From Halorientalis persicus (GTDB lineage: Archaea; Halobacteriota; Halobacteria; Halobacteriales; Haloarculaceae): 64,000 nt of DNA. A model generated the notes under the pieces. The model saw only the letters and a program-made list of their open reading frames with translations, searched no databases and was not told where the DNA came from. Shown here piece by piece: positions 33,124-42,793 of the stretch. A program made the translations under genes and the position numbers. The DNA is taken from assembly GCF_900110215.1 (NCBI RefSeq), contig NZ_FOCX01000017.1:19846-83845 (forward strand). Direction: 5' to 3'. The stretch's first letter is position 1, and the number at the start of each line of letters is the position of its first letter.

Positions 33124-34446
33124 ATGGCAATTTACGGCAACACGTCCCGCGTGAGCGTCGATGTCAGCGGCGGTGCGATCACCGCCGTCAACATCGGCGA
33201 CCAGGACAAACTGGTCATCTTCGCTCGCGGGGACCCGAACAGTGGCACAGCACAGACGAACGATCCGACGCAGGTGAGCGGCCCGCAGGCCGCCGCTGCG
33301 GCGTTCGGCGAGGACACGGCGCTCACGGAGGCCATCCGCGACGCGGCGGCCAACGGCGTCGGCTATGCGTCCATCTGGGGCGTCATGCCGGCGACCCAGA
33401 GCGCGACCGGCGAGGCGATCGCCGGCGGCTCGGGCACGCTGGGCAACACGCCCATCATCGAGGACGTCGCCGAGATAACAGCGACGAACACCACCGACGG
33501 TGTCGAGGCCGACGTGGCGTTCCGGTACAACGACCCCGTCGCCGAGCCATCGAGTGAGCAGACGGTGCACATCAACCCCTTCGAGGGGATCGTCGAGGCC
33601 GGCGACAGCGACGAGTACGAGATCGACTACAAGTGGCTGGACTGGCAGTCGGCATTCGATGCGGCGACCGGCGTCATCCAGGAGCAGGAACACGGCGAGT
33701 GGCGCGTCCACTCCGAAGCCGAGTCCGTCGTCGCCGACGCGATCTCGACGGTGAGGCCACTCCGCGAGAGCGAGTGGAAGATGATACGCGTCTCGGCGGC
33801 GGCCCAGCCCAACACGAACAGCAGTGCAACGCCGCCGGAAGCGCACTTCGACGCGACGGGCTACACGGACGGCCTGGACAACGATGCGTTGTTCTTGACT
33901 GCGCCGGAGCGCCGGCCGGGCTCGGATAGCCTCGTGGGCGGTGCAGTGGCGGGGCAGATGGCGGGCACCAGCATCGACGAGCCGATCCTCGGCAACGCAC
34001 TGACCGGCGTCACGGACCTGACCCAGACGCTGACGGTCCCCGAGCAGACGGACCTGGCCAACTCGGGCGTCATCCCGATCTCGGCCAGCGGCAGTCCAGC
34101 ACTGGAGGACAACGTCTCGACGTCCACCGAGACGGACTGGACGCGGGACTTCTTCACGGCGCGACTGCGCGACCAGCTCGTGCTGACGGCGCGGGCCATC
34201 GGCCGGGCCGCCCGGGGCCGGCTCAACAACGACACGGTTGAGACGCTGGTCCAGGAGCGGCTGGCCGACGAGCTGATCGACCTCATCGAGGACGGCGTGC
34301 TGGAACCCAACACCGACGACGAGACGCGGTGGTACACGAACGCCGAACAGGACGCGACGAACCCGAAGAAACTCGACATTTCGTTTGGGTTCTCACCCGT
34401 CGGTGTCGTCGGCACCGTGGACGTGGACATGACGATCAACATCTAA
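33124..34446 (+). CDS. Tail sheath protein
   Basis: 440 residues. N-terminal sheath domain with FGEDTALTEAIRDAAANGVGYASIWGV, the C-terminal conserved domain includes RDFFTARLRDQLVLTARAIGRAARG and LDISFGFSPVGVVGTVDVDMTI. Contractile outer tail tube; defines the virus as a myovirus type. Confidence 0.9.
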   Translation: MAIYGNTSRVSVDVSGGAITAVNIGDQDKLVIFARGDPNSGTAQTNDPTQVSGPQAAAAAFGEDTALTEAIRDAAANGVGYASIWGVMPATQSATGEAIAGGSGTLGNTPIIEDVAEITATNTTDGVEADVAFRYNDPVAEPSSEQTVHINPFEGIVEAGDSDEYEIDYKWLDWQSAFDAATGVIQEQEHGEWRVHSEAESVVADAISTVRPLRESEWKMIRVSAAAQPNTNSSATPPEAHFDATGYTDGLDNDALFLTAPERRPGSDSLVGGAVAGQMAGTSIDEPILGNALTGVTDLTQTLTVPEQTDLANSGVIPISASGSPALEDNVSTSTETDWTRDFFTARLRDQLVLTARAIGRAARGRLNNDTVETLVQERLADELIDLIEDGVLEPNTDDETRWYTNAEQDATNPKKLDISFGFSPVGVVGTVDVDMTINI

Positions 34447-34459
34447 GAGGTGATACAAC

Positions 34460-34840
34460 ATGGCAGATAGACACGAGACCGGCAAGGACGGCGTGCTGAC
34501 GGTCCAGGGACGCGACGTCCCGTTCACCAACGCCGACTACTCGGTCTCGTATGACACGAGTGCGTCGGACTTCAACGACGGGCTCTTCGAGGACACAAGC
34601 TACGTGTCGGCGTCGGCCAGCGGGTCGATCGAAGCCGACGGCTCGAAGGCAGAGCTGAAGAATCTCCTGCTCAACGACGACGGGACGCCGGTCAACAACA
34701 TCCGCATCCAGGTCAACGGTTCCGAGGGCGGCGACCGGTTCACCAGAGTCAAGATCGAGGAGTTCAGTCGGGAGTTCCCCGGCGGCGACAAGACCACCAC
34801 GGAGATCTCGTGGACGGCGGATCGGTACCGCCCGGTGTGA
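34460..34840 (+). CDS. Tail tube protein
   Basis: 126 residues directly after the sheath gene. DRHETGKDGVLTVQGRDVPFTNADYSVSYD...FTRVKIEEFSREFPGGDKTTTEISWTAD fits the beta-sandwich tube subunits. Confidence 0.85.
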   Translation: MADRHETGKDGVLTVQGRDVPFTNADYSVSYDTSASDFNDGLFEDTSYVSASASGSIEADGSKAELKNLLLNDDGTPVNNIRIQVNGSEGGDRFTRVKIEEFSREFPGGDKTTTEISWTADRYRPV

Positions 34841-34843
34841 TCT

Positions 34844-35308
34844 ATGCAGGATCCAACTGACCAGCTGGACGTCTTCGACGAAGTGGTGTACGGGGCCGAA
34901 CGAACGAAATCGGCCACAATCGAGACCAAGGGGAACCGGGCCGACTTCGAGTTCGAGATCGTGCGCCCGGGCCGAAAAATCCGCAACGCCGTCATCACGG
35001 CGCTCCCGGAGGGGTTCTTCGAGGGCGCAGAGGACATCGACATGGACGATGTCGACGGTCCCGAGGACATCGACATGGACGACGTCGACCTGGGCGACGT
35101 CGACATCCAGTCGCTGACGCTGGACGCCGAAGGGACCGACGCCTGGGACGACATGCTCGTCGCCGGGCTGGAACACGACGAGTTCGGCGATAACGAAATC
35201 CGGCAGCTCGTCGAGAAATTGCCCGAAGCGACCTACTACGGCATCGGCGCGGAGGTGTTGAGCCACGCGTTCCAGGGCGGGCGGATCGATGGGTTTCGCG
35301 TCGAGTGA
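34844..35308 (+). CDS. Tail assembly chaperone, first frame
   Basis: 154 residues after the tube gene. Contains a duplicated EDIDMDDVD unit near residues 64-80. Acidic, as expected for a chaperone of the tape measure. The next frame overlaps its last 20 bases. Confidence 0.75.
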   Translation: MQDPTDQLDVFDEVVYGAERTKSATIETKGNRADFEFEIVRPGRKIRNAVITALPEGFFEGAEDIDMDDVDGPEDIDMDDVDLGDVDIQSLTLDAEGTDAWDDMLVAGLEHDEFGDNEIRQLVEKLPEATYYGIGAEVLSHAFQGGRIDGFRVE

Positions 35309-35453
35309 CGAGGGTCAGATGCTGTTCGACGCCGTGCGGATGTTCGGCCTGCCCGGCGTCGATCACGCTGGCGACCTGACCGACCTGCAACTCCGATTCA
35401 TCCACACGGCCTGGGTCGAGCGCCAGGAGATGCTCGCTCCGGGCACCGGCTAA
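35289..35453 (+). CDS. Tail assembly chaperone, second frame
   Basis: 54 residues from ATG 35289 (ATG 35319 possible), in the +1 frame relative to the first chaperone and overlapping it. LQLRFIHTAWVERQEML is like the small second-frame part of gpG/GT chaperone pairs. A frameshifted fusion is possible but no classic slippery site was found. Confidence 0.6.
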   Translation: MGFASSDEGQMLFDAVRMFGLPGVDHAGDLTDLQLRFIHTAWVERQEMLAPGTG

Positions 35454-35471
35454 CCGACGACTGGTTTTCCC

Positions 35472-37301
35472 ATGCGAGAAGAAGTACTCCGCGCCCTGCT
35501 GTATGCAAAGGGCAACGTCGCACAGCACATGCGCCGCGTCGCCGGCGAGGTCCGGGACGCACGCGATGAAATGGCCGAAGGGGCGGTCTCGGCGAGTGCG
35601 CTGGCAAACCGCCTGTCCGGCGCGGAACGCGACGGTGAAGGGTTCGCCAACGCCGCCGACGAGGTCCGCACCGCCGTCGCGATGATGGTGCCGTCGCTGG
35701 TCGCCGCCCGGACACAGATCGACGAGGTCGGCGACGAATCCCGCGAAGCCGCGGCGTCGCTGCTGGGGCTGTCGGCCTCGACGTCGACAGCCAGCATTGC
35801 CGCAAACGCGGGCTCAGTCAGCATCGGCGGCTTCCAGGCGTCGCTGGCGGCACTTACGGCCGTCGCAGCGGCTGCGATCGCCATCATGTCGGCACTGGCC
35901 GTGGCGTTCGCTGGCGTCGCCATCGCCGCCGCGGGGGTGGGAGCAGCCTTCGCGGCGCTGCTGGGCGGGGGCCTCATGGCGATGGGGCAACAGGCCGCCG
36001 CCCAACAGGAGGACCTCAAGTCCACACTGGAGGGCGTCCAGCACGTCCTCGGCCAGATCAAGGACGTTGCCGCCGAGATCTTCGCCCCACTCGCGACGGA
36101 AGCGAACGCGGAGTTGTTCCGTGGATTTGCCAGTGCTGCGTTGAGTGTGCTGGAAAATTTCGTCGCGATGGTGAACGCCCTACGCCCGGCGCTCACGGCG
36201 ATGGCGGACACGCTGGGCGGCGTCTTCGCCGAAACGGAGCCACAGTTCTTCGCGGCTCTTGAAGGGCTGATACGAGAGGTGTTGCCCTACCTAACGCAAT
36301 TCATAGCGTTCCTGATGCGCTCGGTCCCGAAAGCACTGCGGTTCCTGCGGGACCAGGTCGATTACCTCCTCCCGAAGATCGCTGAGTTCGGGCGGGCGAT
36401 GCTGGACCTGGCGGTGCCACTCCTGCGGATCGCGACTGCCGTCGGTGGCGTCCTGATCCCGGTGCTGACGCCAGTGGCGGACTTCCTCGCCGGGATGGCA
36501 CAGGTCATCGCGACCGTGGTGGTCCCGCCGCTCCGCGTGCTTGGGAACATCCTCGGCTGGCTCGCCGACACGTTCGGGCCGGTGTTCAAAGCTGTCGGCG
36601 CGGTCGTGGGTGTGCTGGCGAGTATCGGCATCGCATTGACGGCCGCGTCGTGGCTGACGACACTCGGCGGGGCCGCCCTCTCGCTGGCTGGCTTCTTGAC
36701 GAGTACGCTGATCCCGGCGCTGTACTCGGTCGGGACAGCCATCGCCGCCGCGCTCGGGCCGGTCGGCTGGGCGGCGATCGCGGTCGGCGTCATCGCCGGC
36801 CTGCTCGCCAAACTCGGGCTGCTGGATGACGTGCTGTCGGGCCTGGCGAACGCGATCCTCGGGGTCGGCGGCGCGATCAACAAAAGCATCGGGCATCTCA
36901 TCCCGTTCAAGAGGCAGTTGGCGGCGATCGCCGACGCGGCCGCTGCGGCAGCGGCTGAAGTCGGCCGGCTGACGAGTATCGCTGGCGGGGCACTCGCCGG
37001 GGCCGCGGCAGGGAGCGTCGTGCCCGGTCTCGGAACGATCAGCGGGGCCGTCATCGGCGGCATCGGCGGCAACGTCGCCTACGAGGCTGGCGCGCCGGCT
37101 GGTGGTGGTGGCGGTGGCGGCAGCAGTCGGGGCCAGCCAGCAGCGGGCGCGAATCGCTCGCGCTACGCCGGCACGACAGTCGACCTCCGAGGCGCACAGT
37201 TCGGCGAGGATACCAGCGACCGCGAAGTTGAGCGCATCGTCGAGCGAGCCGTCGAAAAGGCAGACAAACGCAACCGTCGCCGTTCAGGCCACTCCGGATA
37301 A
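35472..37301 (+). CDS. Tape measure protein
   Basis: 609 residues. N-terminal helical part (MREEVLRALLYAKGNVAQHM), then several Ala/Gly-rich hydrophobic segments (125-165, 310-345, 380-460), a glycine-rich stretch (GGGGGGSSRG ~545) and a basic end. Short for a tape measure, predicting a fairly short tail. Position after the chaperones is diagnostic. Confidence 0.85.
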   Translation: MREEVLRALLYAKGNVAQHMRRVAGEVRDARDEMAEGAVSASALANRLSGAERDGEGFANAADEVRTAVAMMVPSLVAARTQIDEVGDESREAAASLLGLSASTSTASIAANAGSVSIGGFQASLAALTAVAAAAIAIMSALAVAFAGVAIAAAGVGAAFAALLGGGLMAMGQQAAAQQEDLKSTLEGVQHVLGQIKDVAAEIFAPLATEANAELFRGFASAALSVLENFVAMVNALRPALTAMADTLGGVFAETEPQFFAALEGLIREVLPYLTQFIAFLMRSVPKALRFLRDQVDYLLPKIAEFGRAMLDLAVPLLRIATAVGGVLIPVLTPVADFLAGMAQVIATVVVPPLRVLGNILGWLADTFGPVFKAVGAVVGVLASIGIALTAASWLTTLGGAALSLAGFLTSTLIPALYSVGTAIAAALGPVGWAAIAVGVIAGLLAKLGLLDDVLSGLANAILGVGGAINKSIGHLIPFKRQLAAIADAAAAAAAEVGRLTSIAGGALAGAAAGSVVPGLGTISGAVIGGIGGNVAYEAGAPAGGGGGGGSSRGQPAAGANRSRYAGTTVDLRGAQFGEDTSDREVERIVERAVEKADKRNRRRSGHSG

Positions 37302-37353
37302 CTCGGCGCGAAACTGCCCACACACTAAAGCCCTGACACGACACACTCTCAAT

Positions 37354-37764
37354 ATGGCAGACCAACAACCAGACGAACAGCCCGCCCAACCGGCAGACAG
37401 TCAAGCGGGCCAGGGGCAGATGTACTGCACGGAGTGTGGGGCCAGCATCAGCCGGCGGGCGGAGATCTGCCCTGATTGTGGCGTTCGCATCCAATCCAAC
37501 TCCGACTCCACCGGGATGCTCACGGGCAACCAGTGGCTTATCGTCGGCGGATTCGCCGCTGTTGCAGGCGTCTTTGCCCTCGCAATCGTCTTCGCGCCGC
37601 TGGCGATCATCGCTGGGTCAAAACTCCGGCAGCACCCGCCGGCAGATGTCTCACAACAATACCACGACCTCGTTGCCTACGGGTTGATGATCGCCGGCGG
37701 CATCGAGGTTGTGCTCTGGATCAACACGATGATCACAGTGTACAATCGGCTTGGCGTCTGGTAG
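37354..37764 (+). CDS. Zinc-ribbon membrane protein
   Basis: 136 residues starting MADQQPDEQPAQ. Zinc ribbon CTECG...CPDCG (residues 29-50), then two transmembrane segments (~65-92, ~110-130). Similar in plan to 46802-47335. Sits as a moron between tape measure and baseplate genes. Confidence 0.75.
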   Translation: MADQQPDEQPAQPADSQAGQGQMYCTECGASISRRAEICPDCGVRIQSNSDSTGMLTGNQWLIVGGFAAVAGVFALAIVFAPLAIIAGSKLRQHPPADVSQQYHDLVAYGLMIAGGIEVVLWINTMITVYNRLGVW

Positions 37765-37816
37765 TCCTGTCCACGAGCAACACGCCGTATCGCTTTTCTC
37801 CCATCACACCACACGC

Positions 37817-38218
37817 ATGTCACTCACCACAGACCGTCCATACGTCCGTGTCGGCGATATCACATTCGACCTCAACGGCAGCCGAACGCTCCCAGAGGTG
37901 GAGATCGACGGCGGGCAGCGGCGGAAAACGAAAGAGCCAATCGGAGAGGATGCTCCCGTGGTCGTCCAGATCCTGGGCCCAAAGGCCAAAGAAGTAACAA
38001 TAACCGGCCTTTGCTCAAAAGCAGAGGCCGGCAGGGTCGACGACTTGGATCAGGAGCCGGTCGTGACCGTCCGCTCGGATCGCTTCTCTGGCGAGGCGAA
38101 CCCGCACACAACGAACACGTACCAGGCCGAGGGTATCAACGACGACGGGTTCTCGGAGTATCGGTTCCGGATCGAACTCACGGAGATTGTCGGCGGGGCC
38201 AGTGTCCAGCGGTCCTGA
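37817..38218 (+). CDS. Tail/baseplate protein
   Basis: 133 residues starting MSLTTDRPYVRVG. Beta-rich protein with VTITGLCSKAEAGRVDDLDQEPVVTVRSDRFSGEA; genes in this position in contractile tails encode hub-associated LysM-like or gpU-type proteins. No exact family assigned. Confidence 0.65.
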   Translation: MSLTTDRPYVRVGDITFDLNGSRTLPEVEIDGGQRRKTKEPIGEDAPVVVQILGPKAKEVTITGLCSKAEAGRVDDLDQEPVVTVRSDRFSGEANPHTTNTYQAEGINDDGFSEYRFRIELTEIVGGASVQRS

Positions 38219-38223
38219 GTGTC

Positions 38224-39363
38224 ATGCCTGTTCAAGAACTCAGCGCGACCGTCACAGTCGGGAACGCCAGTTTTGCACCCGTCGAATTGACGGTCCGCAC
38301 GAACCGCTACTCCGAGGCTGCCGAGGTTGAAGCGTCGGGGCCGACGGGCGGGGACGTGCTTCCGGATGCCCCCGCCAGCATCGAGATCAATGGCGAACGC
38401 GTCTTTACCGGGACCGCTGACACCGTCCGGCAAAGCGGCTACGGGAGTGTCGACGTGGTCGCCTACGACGCGATCGACCGCCTGCACAAGACGGATATTA
38501 AGGCCGACTTCCAGCAGGCATCGTGGACGGACATCGCTCGGGAAGCCGCCGAGCGGTCGGACGTCCCCTTCACCGCTCGCCACGTTGGCGGCTCTGGTGG
38601 GTCTGGCGGTGGCGGCAATGACACTGATCTGGTCTTCGACGAGATCGCCGACGACAGCATCGATAATCTGCAACAGGCAAAGGAGGATCTGCAGGCCGCG
38701 GCGTCGGACTCCCAGACGACCAGTCAGCAGAGCACGACATCGGCATCAGTCAACGGCGAAGATGCGATCGCGCTGCTCACCCGGGCCGCGACAAACGCCA
38801 ATGCCATCTGGTTCGTAGATACCGGGGGGACACTGCAGTGGATCACGTACCCCGGCCAGAGCGCGGCCCAGATCCCCCCGTCGACGACGCTGCACGAACT
38901 GCAATACGTGCTGGACGCCAGCGCCGGGAAACGCGCGCCGCCGTACCAGCGCGTCGTCGTCACTGGCTCCTCGCCGTCTTCGCAGTCGACAGACGGCGAC
39001 AAGCCGGGCGGGCAGGGCGCGAGCCATATGCTGACCCGCGAGCCCGTCCGAGCGGTCGCCGGGAGCGGCGAACCAACCTACCACTACGCAGACCGCGACA
39101 TCCGGACCGACCAGCAGGCCCAGCAGGCCGCGACAAAGATCCTCGGCGAGTTCCAGAGCCAGCAGGCCGGTGGCTGGATCGACATCGTCGGCGATCCGAC
39201 GATCCGCCCGCTTGACATCGTCCAACTCCCCGACCACCTGGGCGGCGAGCGGTATCTCGTCTCCGGCGTCACGCACGAGCTCGCGCCCGACATCGGCTAC
39301 GAGACGCGGATTGAGTGCGGCGGGCTGATCGACGACGGCCCGGTCCAACTCACGGGCCGGTAG
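38224..39363 (+). CDS. Baseplate hub protein (gpD/gp27-like)
   Basis: 379 residues starting MPVQELSATVTVG. N-terminal hub barrel (YGSVDVVAYDAIDRLHKTDI), a Gly/Ser-rich linker (~120-130), and C-terminal second barrel (DPTIRPLDIVQLPDHLGGERYLVSGVTHE) fit late-control-D type hubs. It carries the spike encoded next. Confidence 0.8.
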   Translation: MPVQELSATVTVGNASFAPVELTVRTNRYSEAAEVEASGPTGGDVLPDAPASIEINGERVFTGTADTVRQSGYGSVDVVAYDAIDRLHKTDIKADFQQASWTDIAREAAERSDVPFTARHVGGSGGSGGGGNDTDLVFDEIADDSIDNLQQAKEDLQAAASDSQTTSQQSTTSASVNGEDAIALLTRAATNANAIWFVDTGGTLQWITYPGQSAAQIPPSTTLHELQYVLDASAGKRAPPYQRVVVTGSSPSSQSTDGDKPGGQGASHMLTREPVRAVAGSGEPTYHYADRDIRTDQQAQQAATKILGEFQSQQAGGWIDIVGDPTIRPLDIVQLPDHLGGERYLVSGVTHELAPDIGYETRIECGGLIDDGPVQLTGR

Positions 39364-39390
39364 CAACCGACTGCGGTCCGATTTTCCACC

Positions 39391-40029
39391 ATGACAGACG
39401 GCACTGAACCCACCAACATCGACTGGATACTCGGCCAGATCCGCGACCGGCTGAAACCGCTCCAGCGCGGGACGGTCAAACAGGTCTACGAACACACCAG
39501 CAGCGACGACATCTCGAATCACGAGGTCGACGTCCAGCTGGTCGACGAGCCCGACCGGACCCGCCGGCGGCTCCCCGTCGCCGTCCCGACCGACGACGCC
39601 GCGCTGGTCCCGCGGGGACCCGACGACCCCGGCGGCCCGGACGACGTCCTCGTGCAGTTCGTCGACGGCAACTCGGAACGGGGCATCGTGACCCACGTCG
39701 TCCCGACCGCTGAAAGCCGGGCCCCGCAGGGCGAGGCCGGCGACGTGCGCGTGACGCGTGCCGACCTCTACGCCGAACTCGCCGGCGACGGCTCGGTGGC
39801 CCGGCTGGCCGAGAAACCGGGCGATCTCGATGGCCCGACGGCCGAGATCGCCATCGACGCCAGCGGCGCGGAGACGGTGGCCCGCGTCGACGCCGACACG
39901 GTCGTCCTCGGCGCGGGCGGGTCGCAGGTCATCACCGACGCCACGCTGTCGACGACGACCGACGCCGACGGGCACGTGACGAGCGTGTCGCTGTCGCTGA
40001 CCCGGTCGGACATCGTCGAAACGGAGTGA
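39391..40029 (+). CDS. Baseplate spike protein (gpV-like)
   Basis: 212 residues. OB-fold region (RGTVKQVYEHTSSDDISNHEVDVQLVDE), then an irregular beta-helix-like C-terminus (IDASGAETVARVDADTVVLGAGG). Punctures the cell envelope. Confidence 0.8.
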   Translation: MTDGTEPTNIDWILGQIRDRLKPLQRGTVKQVYEHTSSDDISNHEVDVQLVDEPDRTRRRLPVAVPTDDAALVPRGPDDPGGPDDVLVQFVDGNSERGIVTHVVPTAESRAPQGEAGDVRVTRADLYAELAGDGSVARLAEKPGDLDGPTAEIAIDASGAETVARVDADTVVLGAGGSQVITDATLSTTTDADGHVTSVSLSLTRSDIVETE

Positions 40030-40036
40030 TCCACGA

Positions 40037-40357
40037 ATGCCAACAGATACCAAGTTGACACAGGACCGAGACATCAGCATCGACCCGACTGGAGATATCG
40101 CGACCGTCACGGGTCGGGACAACGTCCGCCAGCAACACGTCAACGCCATCTTCCGGGCGGCCGACGCCTTCGATGCCCAACTCGGCGGGATCGACGCCGA
40201 ACTCGACTTCGAGACGGCGCTCGGCGAGGAACTGGACGCCCTGCAGTACGTCCAGTCCTACTCGGTCGACGCGACCTACGAGTCGCCGGGGACGCTGCGG
40301 GCGACCGTCGAGAGTGACGCCCTGGACCAGCCCGTCACCGAGGAGGCCGATGCCTGA
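40037..40357 (+). CDS. Baseplate wedge protein, gp25/gpW-like
   Basis: 106 residues with the GDIATVTGRDNVRQQHVNAIF signature of the gp25 lysozyme-like wedge family and a C-terminal beta sheet. Shares one base with gpJ's start. Confidence 0.85.
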   Translation: MPTDTKLTQDRDISIDPTGDIATVTGRDNVRQQHVNAIFRAADAFDAQLGGIDAELDFETALGEELDALQYVQSYSVDATYESPGTLRATVESDALDQPVTEEADA

Positions 40358-41649
40358 TGGGCGGGTTCGGACCCGATGGCTACACGGCGCGGGAGATCGC
40401 CGAGTTGTTCGGGACGTACCAGGACAGCATCGACCAGACGTACGGCGACGATCTCGAACCCTACGAGGGGTCGTTCAACCGAGCGCTGTTCCAGGCGTTC
40501 GCACGCGCCGTCCACGACAATCAGGAACAGGACCTCGAAGCGCTGTACGACTCGCTGTTCATCGCGACCGCCGAGGGCCCGCACCTCACACAGCTGTGTG
40601 CCGAGCGGCTGGACGTGCAGCGCCAGGAAGCCATCCGAGCGACGGGCGTCGTCGAGTGGACGCGCAACACCGCCGGGAGCGAGCAGACGATCCCCGGCGG
40701 CGTGCCCGTCGCCACGCAGCCACCGGACAGCATCGAGTTTCGGACGACCGAGCCGGCGACCTTCGACGCTGCATCGGCGACCGTCCAGCAGCCGATCCGG
40801 GCGGTCGAGGGCGGGACGGTCGGCAACGTCGGCGCGGACCGCATCACGCGAATGCCCTCGCCGCCGGGAGCCGTCACCGGCGTCACGAACCCGCAGCCGA
40901 CGGGCGACCCAGCGTTCGACCTGCCCGGCGGCGAGCCCCAGACGCTCGGGCAGGACCGCGAGACTGACGAGGAGCTCCGGGACCGAGCGCTGTCGCCCGG
41001 GTCGATCGGCGGCGCGGCGACCGTCGGCGCGGTCTCCGAGGCGATCCGTGGCCTCGAAGAGCGCCCGTCGCTGACGATCTACACCAACCGGACGCTCTCG
41101 GACAACGCCAACGGGAACGGGCTGCCCAAGCTGTCGGCGGAGTTGGTCATCTATCGCCGCGGGGCGACCGACCAGCAGATCGCCGAGACGATCCACAACC
41201 ACATCTCCGTCGGCGAGCGGCTCGTCAACGGCATCAACGGGACGGCCAACTCGGCGACCGTCACGGACGACGTGCTGGGGCAGCAGCGCACGATCCTGTG
41301 GTCCGAGCCGACGCCGACGGCCCTGTCGATCAGTGTGGACGTGGTCACTGAAGCGGGCTACGAGGGCGACACGGCCGTCCAGCGTGCCATCGCCGGGTAC
41401 ATCGGCGGGACCGATCCCGAGGGCGGTGCGGTGCCTGGGCTGGACGTGAGCGAGGACGTGGTCGTCGACGAATTAGAGTCCCGGATCACGGATCTGGACG
41501 GCGTCGTCGGCGTGGCGTCGGTCGTGATCGACGCCGATGGCGATGGACAGGACGACACGACGGCCCGGAGTGACGGATTGCAGGCCTACGTCGTCGCGAG
41601 TGACGAGGTCGTCGAAGTGGACGCGACGAGCGCAATTACGGTGAGCTAA
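40357..41649 (+). CDS. Baseplate J-like protein
   Basis: 430 residues. VVEWTRNTAGSEQTIPGGVPVATQ, QTLGQDRETDEELRDRAL and the C-terminal LSISVDVVTEAGYEGDTAVQRAIAGYIGG are characteristic of gpJ/gp6 wedge proteins. Confidence 0.9.
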   Translation: MGGFGPDGYTAREIAELFGTYQDSIDQTYGDDLEPYEGSFNRALFQAFARAVHDNQEQDLEALYDSLFIATAEGPHLTQLCAERLDVQRQEAIRATGVVEWTRNTAGSEQTIPGGVPVATQPPDSIEFRTTEPATFDAASATVQQPIRAVEGGTVGNVGADRITRMPSPPGAVTGVTNPQPTGDPAFDLPGGEPQTLGQDRETDEELRDRALSPGSIGGAATVGAVSEAIRGLEERPSLTIYTNRTLSDNANGNGLPKLSAELVIYRRGATDQQIAETIHNHISVGERLVNGINGTANSATVTDDVLGQQRTILWSEPTPTALSISVDVVTEAGYEGDTAVQRAIAGYIGGTDPEGGAVPGLDVSEDVVVDELESRITDLDGVVGVASVVIDADGDGQDDTTARSDGLQAYVVASDEVVEVDATSAITVS

Positions 41650-42012
41650 ATGGTGACACAACTCGACAGCTACGGATTCGAGGATTTGAGAACCTATATC
41701 CAGAATAATTGGGCCTTCATCGCTGTCATCGATGATGCCAGCAACGAAGCCCTCCGCTGGGATGTGGCCGCGAATGCAAATGCGTCGTGGTCATCTGGCC
41801 CAGGATCGAACCCACTGACTGCGGAGTTGACAGTGACAGGTCAGGATGTGATCGATGCTGGTGGTTCACTTCCGATTACGCTGACGGGGACGGAATCGTA
41901 CAAATCATCGTCAGCGACGACTCGAACGACGCATGACCCGTGGAGTGATGCAACGCTTGAAGTCGCAGAGGATGAGGTTGTTATCTCCCACAACTTCCGC
42001 CTCCCACCATAA
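41650..42012 (+). CDS. Hypothetical tail protein
   Basis: 120 residues, beta-rich, with LTAELTVTGQDVIDAGGSLPITL; ends in VISHNFRLPP. Begins one base after gpJ; probable tail fibre base or phage accessory. GC lower than the baseplate genes. Confidence 0.65.
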   Translation: MVTQLDSYGFEDLRTYIQNNWAFIAVIDDASNEALRWDVAANANASWSSGPGSNPLTAELTVTGQDVIDAGGSLPITLTGTESYKSSSATTRTTHDPWSDATLEVAEDEVVISHNFRLPP

Positions 42013-42014
42013 TC

Positions 42015-42791
42015 ATGGCAACAGTAGAAGGAACCACGGTCTCAAGACCGCAGGATGAGAATTCGCGTGACGCATATGAGGGGGGAGGGAATATTTTCAA
42101 CCCCAATACAGATTTAGCGGGGATTAAACTGAAATTATCGAGCAAAACCCTAAATATAGAAACTATTGAGTTATGGACAGCGGACGCTGATGATTATCCA
42201 GATACAAAACTTACTGAAAAGAATAATAGTAATCTATGGGATTCTGGAGAAACGATATCAATAACAGAATCACTTACAGCAGGTCAAAAGTACGTCGTCT
42301 ATGCTGTTCCGAAAGATGGTTTCGGGAACGATTATATTGGCACAGCCGATGTTGACCCTTCTCCATGGAGTAGAAGCAGTACCGATGTAGATTGGGGGCC
42401 AGGATATACCGAAATAGACGGTCCAGACGATCTGTTAGCATACGCCTTCATAGAACTGACAGCCCTTTTATCAGTTAGTGCCCCATCAACACCGCAGAAT
42501 CTAACTGCTTCAGCGTCACAAGACGATATCACCCTCAACTGGGATAGCGTCGATTGGGGCGAGCAGCAAGACCACTACAATATCTACCGTGGGCAATCTT
42601 CTGGCTCGTATTCATATATCGCGGAGGTGCCAGCAGGGACAACGAGTTATACCGATTCGGGCCTTCTCGACGGTGAGCGGTATTACTATGTTGTGGACGC
42701 CGAGAACAGCGCGGGGACATCTGGGGACTCAAACGAAACTGTCGCAACGACGGCGCTCCCTGCACCGAGCAACCTATCACTCTCTAACTGA
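42015..42791 (+). CDS. Fibronectin-III adhesin, first part (frame-broken)
   Basis: 258 residues. N-terminal carbohydrate-binding-like domain (1-155) in markedly AT-rich DNA, then one Fn3 domain (160-250) and the start of a second, PAPSNLSLSN, where it stops. Reading on in the -1 frame gives LTMASVTLSWSDNSDNEDG, restoring the Fn3 repeat. So this and the next ORF are very likely one adhesin, split by a frameshift or programmed slip. Confidence 0.8.
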   Translation: MATVEGTTVSRPQDENSRDAYEGGGNIFNPNTDLAGIKLKLSSKTLNIETIELWTADADDYPDTKLTEKNNSNLWDSGETISITESLTAGQKYVVYAVPKDGFGNDYIGTADVDPSPWSRSSTDVDWGPGYTEIDGPDDLLAYAFIELTALLSVSAPSTPQNLTASASQDDITLNWDSVDWGEQQDHYNIYRGQSSGSYSYIAEVPAGTTSYTDSGLLDGERYYYVVDAENSAGTSGDSNETVATTALPAPSNLSLSN

Positions 42792-42793
42792 CT

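Noticed and set aside
38746..40149. 467-codon minus-strand ORF
   Set aside because: Opposite the hub and spike genes, no recognisable features.
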